This document shows positions 18,552-26,421 of a stretch of 64,000 nucleotides of DNA, piece after piece. The DNA is from Roseivirga sp. UBA6061 (GTDB lineage: Bacteria; Bacteroidota; Bacteroidia; Cytophagales; Cyclobacteriaceae). The notes under the pieces were generated by a model that ran no database searches, had not been told where the DNA came from, and was given only the letters and a program-made list of their open reading frames with translations. Every line of letters begins with the position of its first letter. The stretch's first letter is position 1. Where the stretch lies: positions 1 through 64,000 of the forward strand of contig DIYF01000037.1 of assembly GCA_002427745.1 (NCBI GenBank). Direction: 5' to 3'. A program made the position numbers and the translations under genes.

Positions 18552-18648
18552 GGCCTGGGAATTATGCTTAAATAGGGTAGGAACCTCCTTTTTTTAATCA
18601 GGGAACATTCCTAATTTCACTGGAAAGCTAACTCAAAATTCAGTCTTT

Positions 18649-19056
18649 ATGAACTATTGGCTAATCAAATCTGAACCGAATACTTACTCCTGGGATGATT
18701 TTGTAAAGCTGGGCAGAGATCATTGGGATGGAGTGAGAAACTATGCGGCCCGCAAGCACATGAAAGATATGAAGGTGGGTGATCTGGCCTTATTCTATCA
18801 TAGTGTAAATGAGAAGTCTATTGTAGGAGTAGCAGAAATTGTGAAAGAATATTATCAGGATCCGACTACTGACGATGAGCGCTGGGTTGTGGTGGATGTG
18901 GTTCCCAAAGAGAAGCTAAAGCGTCCTGTAACGCTTGCTGAAATCAAGGCAGATGAACGCTTATCTGAAATGACTCTGATCAAAATCGCCCGTTTGTCGG
19001 TTCAGCCCGTAAAAGAAGAGGAATACGATATTATCATGGAACTAGCCGCCAATTAG
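18649..19056 (+). CDS. EVE domain protein
   Basis: A 135-residue single-domain protein with the EVE/PUA-like pattern: MNYWLIKSEPNTYSWDD at the N-terminus, WDGVRNYAARKHMK and GDLALFYHS. EVE domains bind modified bases in DNA or RNA in several bacterial contexts; here there is no nuclease partner, so this is probably the housekeeping type (human THYN1-like). The stop codon directly abuts the ATG of the next gene. Cytoplasmic. Confidence 0.88.
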   Translation: MNYWLIKSEPNTYSWDDFVKLGRDHWDGVRNYAARKHMKDMKVGDLALFYHSVNEKSIVGVAEIVKEYYQDPTTDDERWVVVDVVPKEKLKRPVTLAEIKADERLSEMTLIKIARLSVQPVKEEEYDIIMELAAN

Positions 19057-20619
19057 ATGAAAAAACCTGCTCTCTTATTATTCGGAATACTGTGGTCATG
19101 TCTGACACAGGCACAAGTAGAGTTTGGAGGACGTTATGAGCAGGAGCATAACTGGTTGAAGGATAATTACCTGGTTATGTCCAATGAGGAAGAAGGCGTG
19201 CTGTTGGTACAATCAGACTTTGATGGCTCGGCCAAGAAATACCCTATATACCTGAGTCATCTGAACAGTGATATGGAGCCTGTCTGGAAAGATTCCATCG
19301 AGATTCCCACAAGATTTTTTGTCAAAGGCTATTTCTATGCTCAGAAGAAAAACTATCTGATGCTCCAAAATACCCATGAGCATTCCATCAAGGTTTTGCG
19401 AATAGATACACGGACTAAGGAGCTGAAGGAATTTGATTCAAAAGAAATTGCAGAACTCACCATTACGGAGTTTGAGGTGGTCAGAAATACGGCCGTCATT
19501 GGCGGGTATTTTGAGGAAAGACCTGTGGTTTTTGCCTATGACCTGATCAATAATAAGGTCCGCACCCTGCAGAACGTTTACCAGAACGACTCCGATCTGC
19601 TGGAGGTAAAAATTAACAAAGACAGCCTCAGCTTCAATGTACTTGCGAGTATAAGGGACGAAAACAAAGACCGGGCGATTGTTGTGAACACCTATGACTA
19701 TGAAGGCAATCCGCTGAGGGACTACACTATACAGACCCAGCCTGATTATGAGCTGATCAATGGAGTATCTTCTTCCATTAACGATATCTCGCAGGTTGTG
19801 GTGGGTATGTATGGCTATAAAAGCAACTATTCAGTGAGCGGGATCTATGTGAACTATGTAGATCGGACAGGCACCCAGACCATGAATTTCTACAATTTCG
19901 GAGAGCTCCCCAGGTTTCTTGACTATATGGGAGAAAAGAGGGCCAATAAACAAAAGGCAAAAGCCCGCAGCCTCAAAGAACAGGGAAAGGAGCTGAGGTA
20001 TAAGGCGAGTGCCATGATGAGGGAACTCATTGAAGAAGATGGAAAGCTCGTTTTTACGGGCGAGTTTTTTAAGACCTACACCCAGGATAACAATGTGGGC
20101 AGACTCAACCAGTTTGGTCGACTGAACACTTATAATGACTTCAACAACCTGTATAATAATTTCGATCAATGGCAAAACACTACCGGGCGGGCGCAGGAAA
20201 TGGATATCACGCATGCCTATAGCCTGGTGCTCAACCAGCAGGGAGAGATACAGTGGGATGCCTATATGGAAATTGATGAGAACATCGTGGGAGCGATGAA
20301 TGAGTTCGGAAGCTTTCAGTGGCTGGGTGATAAAGCGGCTTATATTTATTACCACGACAAAGAGCTCTTTATGAAAGTGCTGGATGAAGGAGGGGAGGAA
20401 GAGATGACCACCAATGGCTTACCTCTGATGGACGAAGGAGACATATTGAGACTGGAAAAAGACTATAGCCTTGGCACGGTCAGGTGGTATGATAACCATT
20501 ATCTGGTCTATGGTATCCAGCATGTGCGGCCTGCAGATAAGTCTCAGCCTCTGCGCAAGGTCTTCTTTATCAATAAGGTTTCTGCTACCAATACTCCGGT
20601 GGCTTCGCGTATCGATTAA
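19057..20619 (+). CDS. Secreted hypothetical protein
   Basis: A 520-residue protein with a signal peptide (PALLLFGILWSCLTQAQ). The rest is beta-strand rich with charged stretches, suggesting a periplasmic or surface protein, possibly with a propeller-like repeat fold (repeated lines such as LRIDTRTKELKEF and FAYDLINNKVRTL). A central basic helix (KRANKQKAKARSLKEQGKEL) interrupts it. I do not recognise the family. It starts on the base after the EVE stop, so the two are cotranscribed. Confidence 0.65.
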   Translation: MKKPALLLFGILWSCLTQAQVEFGGRYEQEHNWLKDNYLVMSNEEEGVLLVQSDFDGSAKKYPIYLSHLNSDMEPVWKDSIEIPTRFFVKGYFYAQKKNYLMLQNTHEHSIKVLRIDTRTKELKEFDSKEIAELTITEFEVVRNTAVIGGYFEERPVVFAYDLINNKVRTLQNVYQNDSDLLEVKINKDSLSFNVLASIRDENKDRAIVVNTYDYEGNPLRDYTIQTQPDYELINGVSSSINDISQVVVGMYGYKSNYSVSGIYVNYVDRTGTQTMNFYNFGELPRFLDYMGEKRANKQKAKARSLKEQGKELRYKASAMMRELIEEDGKLVFTGEFFKTYTQDNNVGRLNQFGRLNTYNDFNNLYNNFDQWQNTTGRAQEMDITHAYSLVLNQQGEIQWDAYMEIDENIVGAMNEFGSFQWLGDKAAYIYYHDKELFMKVLDEGGEEEMTTNGLPLMDEGDILRLEKDYSLGTVRWYDNHYLVYGIQHVRPADKSQPLRKVFFINKVSATNTPVASRID

Positions 20620-20620
20620 A

Positions 20621-20635
20621 AACCCGGCCCGGGTT
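20621..20635 (+). terminator. Hairpin after the secreted protein gene
   Basis: AACCCGG-C-CCGGGTT is a perfect 7-bp GC-rich stem with a one-base centre, starting two bases after the stop codon and followed by a pyrimidine-rich stretch rather than a clean T-run. It is probably the terminator of the 18649-20619 transcript, just upstream of the pyrR promoter. Confidence 0.45.
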
Positions 20636-20655
20636 CTATCTCTATTTCCTTTTAC

Positions 20656-20663
20656 TATATTTG
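20656..20663 (+). promoter_or_regulatory. Candidate -7 promoter element for pyrR
   Basis: TATATTTG matches the Bacteroidota -7 consensus TAnnTTTG exactly and ends nine bases before the pyrR ATG. Transcription would begin only a few bases before the start codon, giving an almost leaderless message. I see no clear TTTG -33 element. Confidence 0.5.
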
Positions 20664-20671
20664 TAACCTAG

Positions 20672-21217
20672 ATGGAACGCAGACTTCTACTAGGCCAACC
20701 ACAACTGGCAATTACCATTAGCCGACTCTGTCAGGAACTGATAGAAAACCACGAAAATTTCGAAAATACAGTGATTCTGGGGCTTCAGCCCAGGGGTATC
20801 TTCCTGGCCGAACGTATCAGAACACGGCTTGAAGAGTTCACTGGTGTGAAAGTTGATTTGGGTTATCTCGACTCGACTTTCTTCAGAGATGACTTCAGGA
20901 GAAGAGACTCTCCCGTAAGGGCGAATGAAACCCGTATCGATTTTTTGGTTGAGGGCAAAAATGTGGTACTGGTAGACGATGTGTTTTATACCGGTCGCTC
21001 TGTAAGGGCCTCCCTGGATGCCATGATTGCCTTCGGCAGACCTGCCAAGGTAGAGTTACTGGCACTCATAGAAAGAAAATATGCTCACCATGTGCCCATT
21101 AAGCCAGATTACATTGGCAAGCAGGTAAATACCATTGATACCCAAAGAGTATTGGTAGAGTGGAAGGGAGAAGGTGTGGAAGAAGATACAATTTGGTTAA
21201 TTAATACAGGAGAATGA
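20672..21217 (+). CDS. pyrR: PyrR: uracil phosphoribosyltransferase / pyrimidine regulator homologue
   Basis: A 181-residue type I phosphoribosyltransferase. The PRPP loop is VVLVDDVFYTGRSVRASLDA (about residues 97-116), and LQPRGIFLAERI and YLDSTFFRDDF match PyrR. In Firmicutes PyrR binds pyr mRNA leaders; here the candidate promoter leaves no leader, so it may act mainly as a uracil salvage enzyme or control other transcripts. It overlaps pyrB by four bases. Confidence 0.9.
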   Translation: MERRLLLGQPQLAITISRLCQELIENHENFENTVILGLQPRGIFLAERIRTRLEEFTGVKVDLGYLDSTFFRDDFRRRDSPVRANETRIDFLVEGKNVVLVDDVFYTGRSVRASLDAMIAFGRPAKVELLALIERKYAHHVPIKPDYIGKQVNTIDTQRVLVEWKGEGVEEDTIWLINTGE

Positions 21218-22143
21218 GTCAGCAGCTAAGTACAAAACACCTGCTTGGAATCGAGGGCCTCACCGTGGAGGACATTGAGCTTATTTTTAACACTGCTGAT
21301 GAGTTCAAGGATGTAATCAACCGACCCATTAAGAAGGTACCCTCTCTGAGAGATATCACCATCGCCAATGTGTTCTTCGAGAATTCTACCAGAACGAAAC
21401 TCTCTTTCGAACTGGCTGAAAAGAGGCTTTCAGCGGATGTGATCAATTTTTCATCCGGCAACAGCTCGGTAAAGAAAGGAGAAACACTGCTGGATACGGT
21501 CAACAACATTCTGTCTATGAAAGTAGACATGATTGTTATGCGACATGCCAGCCCGGGTGCTCCTCATTTTCTGTCAAGACATATCGATGCCAATATTGTC
21601 AATGCCGGTGACGGCACACATGAGCATCCTACACAGGCATTACTGGATACCTACTCCATTCGTGAAAAACTGGGTGATGTGGGAGGCAAGAAGGTGGCCA
21701 TTATCGGAGATATTCTCCATTCCCGGGTAGCACTGTCCAATATTTTTGCCCTGCAAAAGCTGGGAGCAGAAGTGATGGTATGTGGCCCGATTACACTGTT
21801 GCCTAAGCATATCGAAAGTCTGGGGGTAAGAGTAGAGCTTGACGTAAGAAAAGCACTTGAATGGTGCGATGTAGCCAACATTCTGCGAATTCAACTGGAG
21901 CGACAGCAAATCAAGTATTTTCCTTCGCTGAGAGAGTACTCTCTGTACTATGGCGTAAACAAAACACTGCTCGATTCGCTTGATAAAGAGATCACTATAA
22001 TGCACCCTGGCCCAATCAACAGAGGAGTTGAACTGAACAGTGATGTGGCTGATTCAGACCACGCCATTATTCTGGATCAGGTTGAAAACGGAGTGGCTGT
22101 GAGGATGGCAGTTTTGTACCTGCTCGCCTCGGTTTCTAAATAG
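21214..22143 (+). CDS. pyrB: Aspartate carbamoyltransferase catalytic subunit
   Basis: A 309-residue transcarbamylase for the second step of pyrimidine synthesis. The carbamoyl-phosphate loop FFENSTRTKLSFE (about residues 50-62), DGTHEHPTQALLD and MHPGPINRGVE are all intact. It is coupled to pyrR by an ATGA overlap. No pyrI regulatory chain is adjacent, so it is probably an unregulated class C-type trimer. Confidence 0.95.
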   Translation: MSQQLSTKHLLGIEGLTVEDIELIFNTADEFKDVINRPIKKVPSLRDITIANVFFENSTRTKLSFELAEKRLSADVINFSSGNSSVKKGETLLDTVNNILSMKVDMIVMRHASPGAPHFLSRHIDANIVNAGDGTHEHPTQALLDTYSIREKLGDVGGKKVAIIGDILHSRVALSNIFALQKLGAEVMVCGPITLLPKHIESLGVRVELDVRKALEWCDVANILRIQLERQQIKYFPSLREYSLYYGVNKTLLDSLDKEITIMHPGPINRGVELNSDVADSDHAIILDQVENGVAVRMAVLYLLASVSK

Positions 22144-22149
22144 ACGTAC

Positions 22150-23121
22150 ATGAAGAAGTTCTTAAAAATATTCCTGATCATCATAGTCGTGTTGATCGCA
22201 GCTTTCTATTTCCTGGTGTTGCCTACCACGGTATCCATGATAACGGACTATCCCCGGTTTACATTTGAATTTGTGACCGAAGACACCGCCATGGTAGCCG
22301 ATTATGCCATTGGTGATAACCGAAACCCGGCCGACTATGGCTACCCCAATTATCAGGAGGTGGATTATAAGTCTCTTCAGGACGATATAGAGCTTAATGG
22401 CTGGTATGTGCCGGCTACCAAAGACAGCATCAATCAGACCCTGGTGATCAGCCATGGGCGCACTGCCAATCGACTGAAAACAATGAAATACCTCCAGGTC
22501 ATCAAAGAGTTTGGTCTGGACAGCCTGTATAATGTGTTCATCCCGGATCACCGCAACTCCGGCAAGTCCCAGGAGGCCAGCACTGCCATGGGCTATGAGT
22601 TTGCCGAAGATATTACAGCCGTGCTCGGCATGCTTAAATCCAGATATGGACAGGATCAGTTTGTACTTTGGGGATTCTCCATGGGGGCCATGGGGAGTGC
22701 TACTGCCATGGTGCGTCCGGATCTGCAGAGTTTCATGAAGCAGGAAAATGTCAGGGTTGACAAGCTCATTCTGACCAGTCCGCTAAGCAATGTATATGAA
22801 ACACTGGCCACAGCCAGCGAGGACATGGGAATTCCCCGCTTCATCTTCGATATGTCTTATAAGAGATTCAACGGAGCGCATGACGACTGGATAGATAATA
22901 TGAAATACTCCTACTTGCTGGGGGCTAACCCTTTACCTACTTTAATACTCTATGGTAATGGAGATCATACTACTCCCGCACCTATACTGGAGCGTGAAAT
23001 TACAAGCCTCGCTCATGTGAAAGCACATGTTTTCGAAGGAGCAGAGCATGTGCAGCTCTATACCCAGCCTCAGTTCAGGGCCCGCTATGGCCAGCTGATC
23101 AATGATTTTTTGAGAGAGTAA
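22150..23121 (+). CDS. Membrane-anchored alpha/beta hydrolase
   Basis: A 323-residue protein with one N-terminal membrane segment (about residues 4-25) and an alpha/beta-hydrolase domain outside it. The nucleophile elbow is WGFSMGAMG (GxSxG); the acid is probably in YGNGDHTTP and the histidine in GAEHVQLY. It resembles the YqkD/FrsA-like group of membrane-anchored serine hydrolases. The substrate is unknown. It follows pyrB by six bases but is probably unrelated in function. Confidence 0.8.
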   Translation: MKKFLKIFLIIIVVLIAAFYFLVLPTTVSMITDYPRFTFEFVTEDTAMVADYAIGDNRNPADYGYPNYQEVDYKSLQDDIELNGWYVPATKDSINQTLVISHGRTANRLKTMKYLQVIKEFGLDSLYNVFIPDHRNSGKSQEASTAMGYEFAEDITAVLGMLKSRYGQDQFVLWGFSMGAMGSATAMVRPDLQSFMKQENVRVDKLILTSPLSNVYETLATASEDMGIPRFIFDMSYKRFNGAHDDWIDNMKYSYLLGANPLPTLILYGNGDHTTPAPILEREITSLAHVKAHVFEGAEHVQLYTQPQFRARYGQLINDFLRE

Positions 23122-23129
23122 AACAGAGG

Positions 23130-24062
23130 TTAATAGAGCCTGTTCCAGAATTTCGTTAGTCCGGATTTATGATTTAGCAGTTTGTATTCCTGCAAGCTCA
23201 TCATGCCAATTTGAGCCCTTTTGAGATCGATTTCATTGGTAGTTTCCGGGGAGGTGAATTTAAAACCATAGGGACCCATTGTAGAATACTTCCCTTTACC
23301 ATATTCTGCCTCAAAATCACAAATCGTGGCAAAGTGTTCATTGTATAGATTCCCTTTGGCTATTTCTTTTATCAGAACACTATCAAATGATGGATTAGGA
23401 GCACTATAGTGGTGTATAAGCATAACGACAGGCATTCCGGCAGACAAGCTACTCACAGATACTTTTTCATGATAGATCCTTTGGTCTATGCCTATCAGTT
23501 TTTCTCCGGGAAAACCGTGCTCTTTCGTAATCTCAATCAGCCTTTGCACTTGCTTTTTATTGAGTGCCTGCCATTCTTTTTCGATACCTCGTCTGAATAA
23601 TAAGCGTTTGTAGTAACGTTCCCTGATCGCCTGGTCTGCAGCGAACATACTGTTGATCTCTTTCCTGATTTCTAAGTTGATGCTGTTTTTATAGGATTCA
23701 TGAAGCCCGGCTGCGCGTTGTAGCAAGTCCGGCCAGTACGAAGATTGCCTGAAAGCAGTCAGGCCAGGTTTGTCGCTAAAAACGGAAACAGGAATACCCC
23801 TTAACAGAGCTTTCTCCATTAATTGGGCTGTGAGTTCAAAATCATCTGTTTTGGAGGCTACCTCCACGGCATGAAAACAATCGCGGGCATACTGGAAATT
23901 AAAAGCCTCAAATGTTGCTTTAAACTGGCAGGCAGATTCATGATAGAGCTGGCGGGTAGCCATAAGTTTGGCCTCGTTGACTTGCTGGTAGTACAGAGAG
24001 TAATCCTGTGCTGATAGAGATAGAGACAAGAAGGCAGAAAGCAAGGTGAAAAAGTATCTCAT
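23130..24062 (-). CDS. Secreted hypothetical protein
   Basis: A 310-residue protein with a signal peptide (YFFTLLSAFLSLSLSAQ). The N-terminal half is helical and TPR-like (repeated Ala/Phe patterns such as YESACQFKATFEAFNFQYAR region), and the C-terminal part contains VVMLIHHYSAPNPSF. This resembles a family of uncharacterised Bacteroidota secreted proteins, and I can name no function. It is convergent with the hydrolase gene eight bases away. Confidence 0.6.
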   Translation of the reverse strand: MRYFFTLLSAFLSLSLSAQDYSLYYQQVNEAKLMATRQLYHESACQFKATFEAFNFQYARDCFHAVEVASKTDDFELTAQLMEKALLRGIPVSVFSDKPGLTAFRQSSYWPDLLQRAAGLHESYKNSINLEIRKEINSMFAADQAIRERYYKRLLFRRGIEKEWQALNKKQVQRLIEITKEHGFPGEKLIGIDQRIYHEKVSVSSLSAGMPVVMLIHHYSAPNPSFDSVLIKEIAKGNLYNEHFATICDFEAEYGKGKYSTMGPYGFKFTSPETTNEIDLKRAQIGMMSLQEYKLLNHKSGLTKFWNRLY

Positions 24063-24259
24063 AGGGTGTAGTGGAAAACCTGAATTAACTACGAAAAAAA
24101 GGTTGAAAGCTTATCCGGTAATGATAAAATTTAGTCAGAAGATCTCTGCAGTCAGGTGCTGTTCTTACCAGCGCTTTTTTCAGCACCCGAATTAATCAAA
24201 GTTTTTTGCTGTTACCTATATCATGAGCCTGGAACATTTCAGTTCACAAGGATTAATGG

Positions 24260-24267
24260 TAGCTTTG
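24260..24267 (+). promoter_or_regulatory. Candidate -7 promoter element for the CBS-domain synthase
   Basis: TAGCTTTG matches TAnnTTTG exactly, 17 bases upstream of the ATG at 24284. A TTTC about 20 bases further up could be a weak -33 element. The remainder of the 221-base gap shows no other signal I can support. Confidence 0.5.
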
Positions 24268-24283
24268 CAAAAATTATAAGGAA

Positions 24284-25660
24284 ATGAGGTATTACAATTC
24301 AATCATCGAGACTATTGGTGATACGCCACTGGTCAAACTGAACTCTGTGACGAAGGGAATTCCAGGGACTATTCTGGCCAAAGTAGAGTATTTCAATCCC
24401 GGCAATTCCATGAAGGATCGCATGGCCTTGAAAATGATTGAAGACGCTGAGAAAAGAGGAGACATTAAGCCTGGTGGCACCATCATAGAAGGGACTTCGG
24501 GTAATACCGGAATGGGCCTGGCTCTGGCTGCCGTTTCCAAAGGCTACAAGTGTATCTTCACACTGGCCGATAAGCAGTCTCCGGAGAAAATGGACATCCT
24601 CAGAGCAGTAGGAGCGGAGGTATATGTTTGTCCTACCAACGTAGAGCCTGACGATCCAAGATCATACTACTCAGTCGCGAAAAAACTGAACGAAGAAATC
24701 CCCAACTCATACTACCCTAATCAGTATGATAACGCTTCTAATGCCCTGGCTCACTATGAGACCACCGGGCCGGAAATGTGGAGAGATACAGAGGGTAAAA
24801 TCACACATTATGCAGCGGGAGTTGGTACCGGAGGGTCTATGTGCGGTACAGCGAAGTATCTGAAAGAGCAGAACCCCGACATTGTATCGGTAGGTATCGA
24901 TACTTATGGTTCAGTTTTCAAAAAATATAAAGAAACAGGCGTTTTCGATGAAAAGGAGATCTATCCTTACCTCACTGAAGGTATCGGAGAAGATATTCTG
25001 CCTAAAAACGTTGATTTCAGTGTGATCGACCACTTTGTAAAGGTAACCGACAAAGACGGTGCGATTATGACCCGCAGACTGGCACGTGAAGAAGGCTTGT
25101 TTTGTGGCTGGTCATGCGGATCTGCTGTAGCAGGTGCTTTGGAGTGGGCCAAAGAAAATCTGAAGGAAGATGACGTGATGGTGATCATTCTGCCTGACCA
25201 CGGTACGCGTTACCTGGGCAAGGTTTATAATGACAACTGGATGAAAGATCACGGCTTTCTGGAAGAAAGAGATTTTGCAACCGCTTCTGACATTCTTAAA
25301 AGACAAAACGGTAATGGCAATCTGGTGACCATCGATAAAAATGCCAAGGTTTCTGAGGCAGTATCTCTGCTCACCAGTGGTAGTATCTCTCAGCTTCCGG
25401 TCACTGATGGCAATGATTTTGTCGGTAGCCTTATCGATTCTCGTGTACTGGCAAGAATGATTGAGACCCCTGAAATCAAAGACGAACCGGTTTCTGCAGT
25501 GATGGACAAGCCTTTCCAGTTTGTTACTGCAGATAATACACTGGATGTACTTTCTTCAGTAATTAATAAGGATAACCCGGCCGTGATGGTGCGTGACGAA
25601 AACAATGAACCTCATATCATTACCCAGCATGACTTGTTGAAGAGCATAGCGGGTAACTAG
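24284..25660 (+). CDS. Cystathionine beta-synthase / cysteine synthase with CBS domain pair
   Basis: A 458-residue fold-type II PLP enzyme. The PLP lysine is K44 in NPGNSMKDRMAL; the substrate loop is EGTSGNTGMGLALA and the phosphate loop AGVGTGGSMCG. Residues about 330-458 form two CBS domains, the adenosyl-ligand regulatory module found in cystathionine beta-synthases. It likely makes cystathionine from serine and homocysteine (or cysteine from an activated serine), pairing with the PLP lyase/synthase at 58711. Monocistronic, with its own promoter and terminator. Confidence 0.88.
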   Translation: MRYYNSIIETIGDTPLVKLNSVTKGIPGTILAKVEYFNPGNSMKDRMALKMIEDAEKRGDIKPGGTIIEGTSGNTGMGLALAAVSKGYKCIFTLADKQSPEKMDILRAVGAEVYVCPTNVEPDDPRSYYSVAKKLNEEIPNSYYPNQYDNASNALAHYETTGPEMWRDTEGKITHYAAGVGTGGSMCGTAKYLKEQNPDIVSVGIDTYGSVFKKYKETGVFDEKEIYPYLTEGIGEDILPKNVDFSVIDHFVKVTDKDGAIMTRRLAREEGLFCGWSCGSAVAGALEWAKENLKEDDVMVIILPDHGTRYLGKVYNDNWMKDHGFLEERDFATASDILKRQNGNGNLVTIDKNAKVSEAVSLLTSGSISQLPVTDGNDFVGSLIDSRVLARMIETPEIKDEPVSAVMDKPFQFVTADNTLDVLSSVINKDNPAVMVRDENNEPHIITQHDLLKSIAGN

Positions 25661-25684
25661 ATTGATCAGATATTATCGAATGAG

Positions 25685-25709
25685 AAGCCGGTCACTGACC
25701 GGCTTTTTT
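25685..25709 (+). terminator. Rho-independent terminator of the CBS-domain synthase
   Basis: AAGCCGGTC-ACT-GACCGGCTT forms a perfect 9-bp stem with a 3-base loop, followed by a T-run ending at 25709. It lies 25 bases after the stop codon. Confidence 0.9.
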
Positions 25710-26421
25710 GTTTCTGATACCTCCACGTTCAGCTGCTTTTTTAGGTCAGCCTCTTGTGAAAGAAGTTAACTGCAACTTTTTTCACAGTATGAGTCTTATA
25801 GTACTATTTGATGCTGTTGTGTTAAGCAATTGTGTTGTAATTGCAGTTCCGGTAGCCGGCTTTGACTTTATTGATAGGCCGGATTAAAAAAAATGACCTG
25901 ACGCCTAACCCAATACGCGTTTGTACGTACACGCATTTTTAAGCAATTGCCCTGTCACCAGTGGCTTTGGCTTGAATACGAATATATGACCGGTAAGAGT
26001 AACCGATTTGGTTTAGTTGGTTTTTCGGAGTGTCCCTTTTGCCGTTCGTGTAAATGCTGAAATGTCAGCCATTTTTTACATCTGCTACAGGTCAAAAAAG
26101 AAGGTCAAAATAAAATCATTTTTTTCTCTGGTCTGAGTGGGGATAATTGGCATATACCTTATGTAGAAGGTCTTTTTTATTGATTGGTCAGTGTTTTCAA
26201 AAATGCGCACTTCCATAGAAATCGTAAAAAATGAAGTTTGAAGTAAGGATGATGACGTTCTAAGGTGTTTTTTTAGAAAGAAGTAAACTGCGCTCGACAA
26301 GAATTTACTGTTTTTGTCGGCTAAACAACCGAAATTTTATTTTATCGAATCTCCCATCATCATGGCGCTGACGGTGCTGTGTGTGATGTTTTTTTGTTTA
26401 ACCAAACTTAATAGACTTCTT
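25710..26421 (+). promoter_or_regulatory. Long upstream region of susC
   Basis: About 700 bases with no credible gene. Visible are a perfect palindrome TGTACGTACA (25922-25931) flanked by GCG/CGC, and a hairpin CGACAA (26295-26300) with TTGTCG (26314-26319) about 100 bases before the susC ATG. The in-frame reading from a TTG at 26314 is probably leader, not protein. These may be a regulator site and a 5' UTR structure; I find no exact TAnnTTTG promoter. Confidence 0.3.

Noticed and set aside
18649..19056. EVE protein as part of a modification-dependent defence system
   Set aside because: It has no fused or adjacent nuclease; the single-domain form next to a secreted protein looks like housekeeping.
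20621..20671. PyrR-controlled attenuator in front of pyrR
   Set aside because: The hairpin starts two bases after the previous stop and the likely promoter lies after it, so it ends the upstream transcript.
26085..26300. 71-codon minus-strand open frame in the susC leader
   Set aside because: Low-complexity, AT-rich, no start signal and no recognisable family.
26314..26421. N-terminal extension of SusC from a TTG start
   Set aside because: It would place a second hydrophobic stretch before a normal signal peptide and overlaps a hairpin in the leader; the ATG at 26422 fits better.
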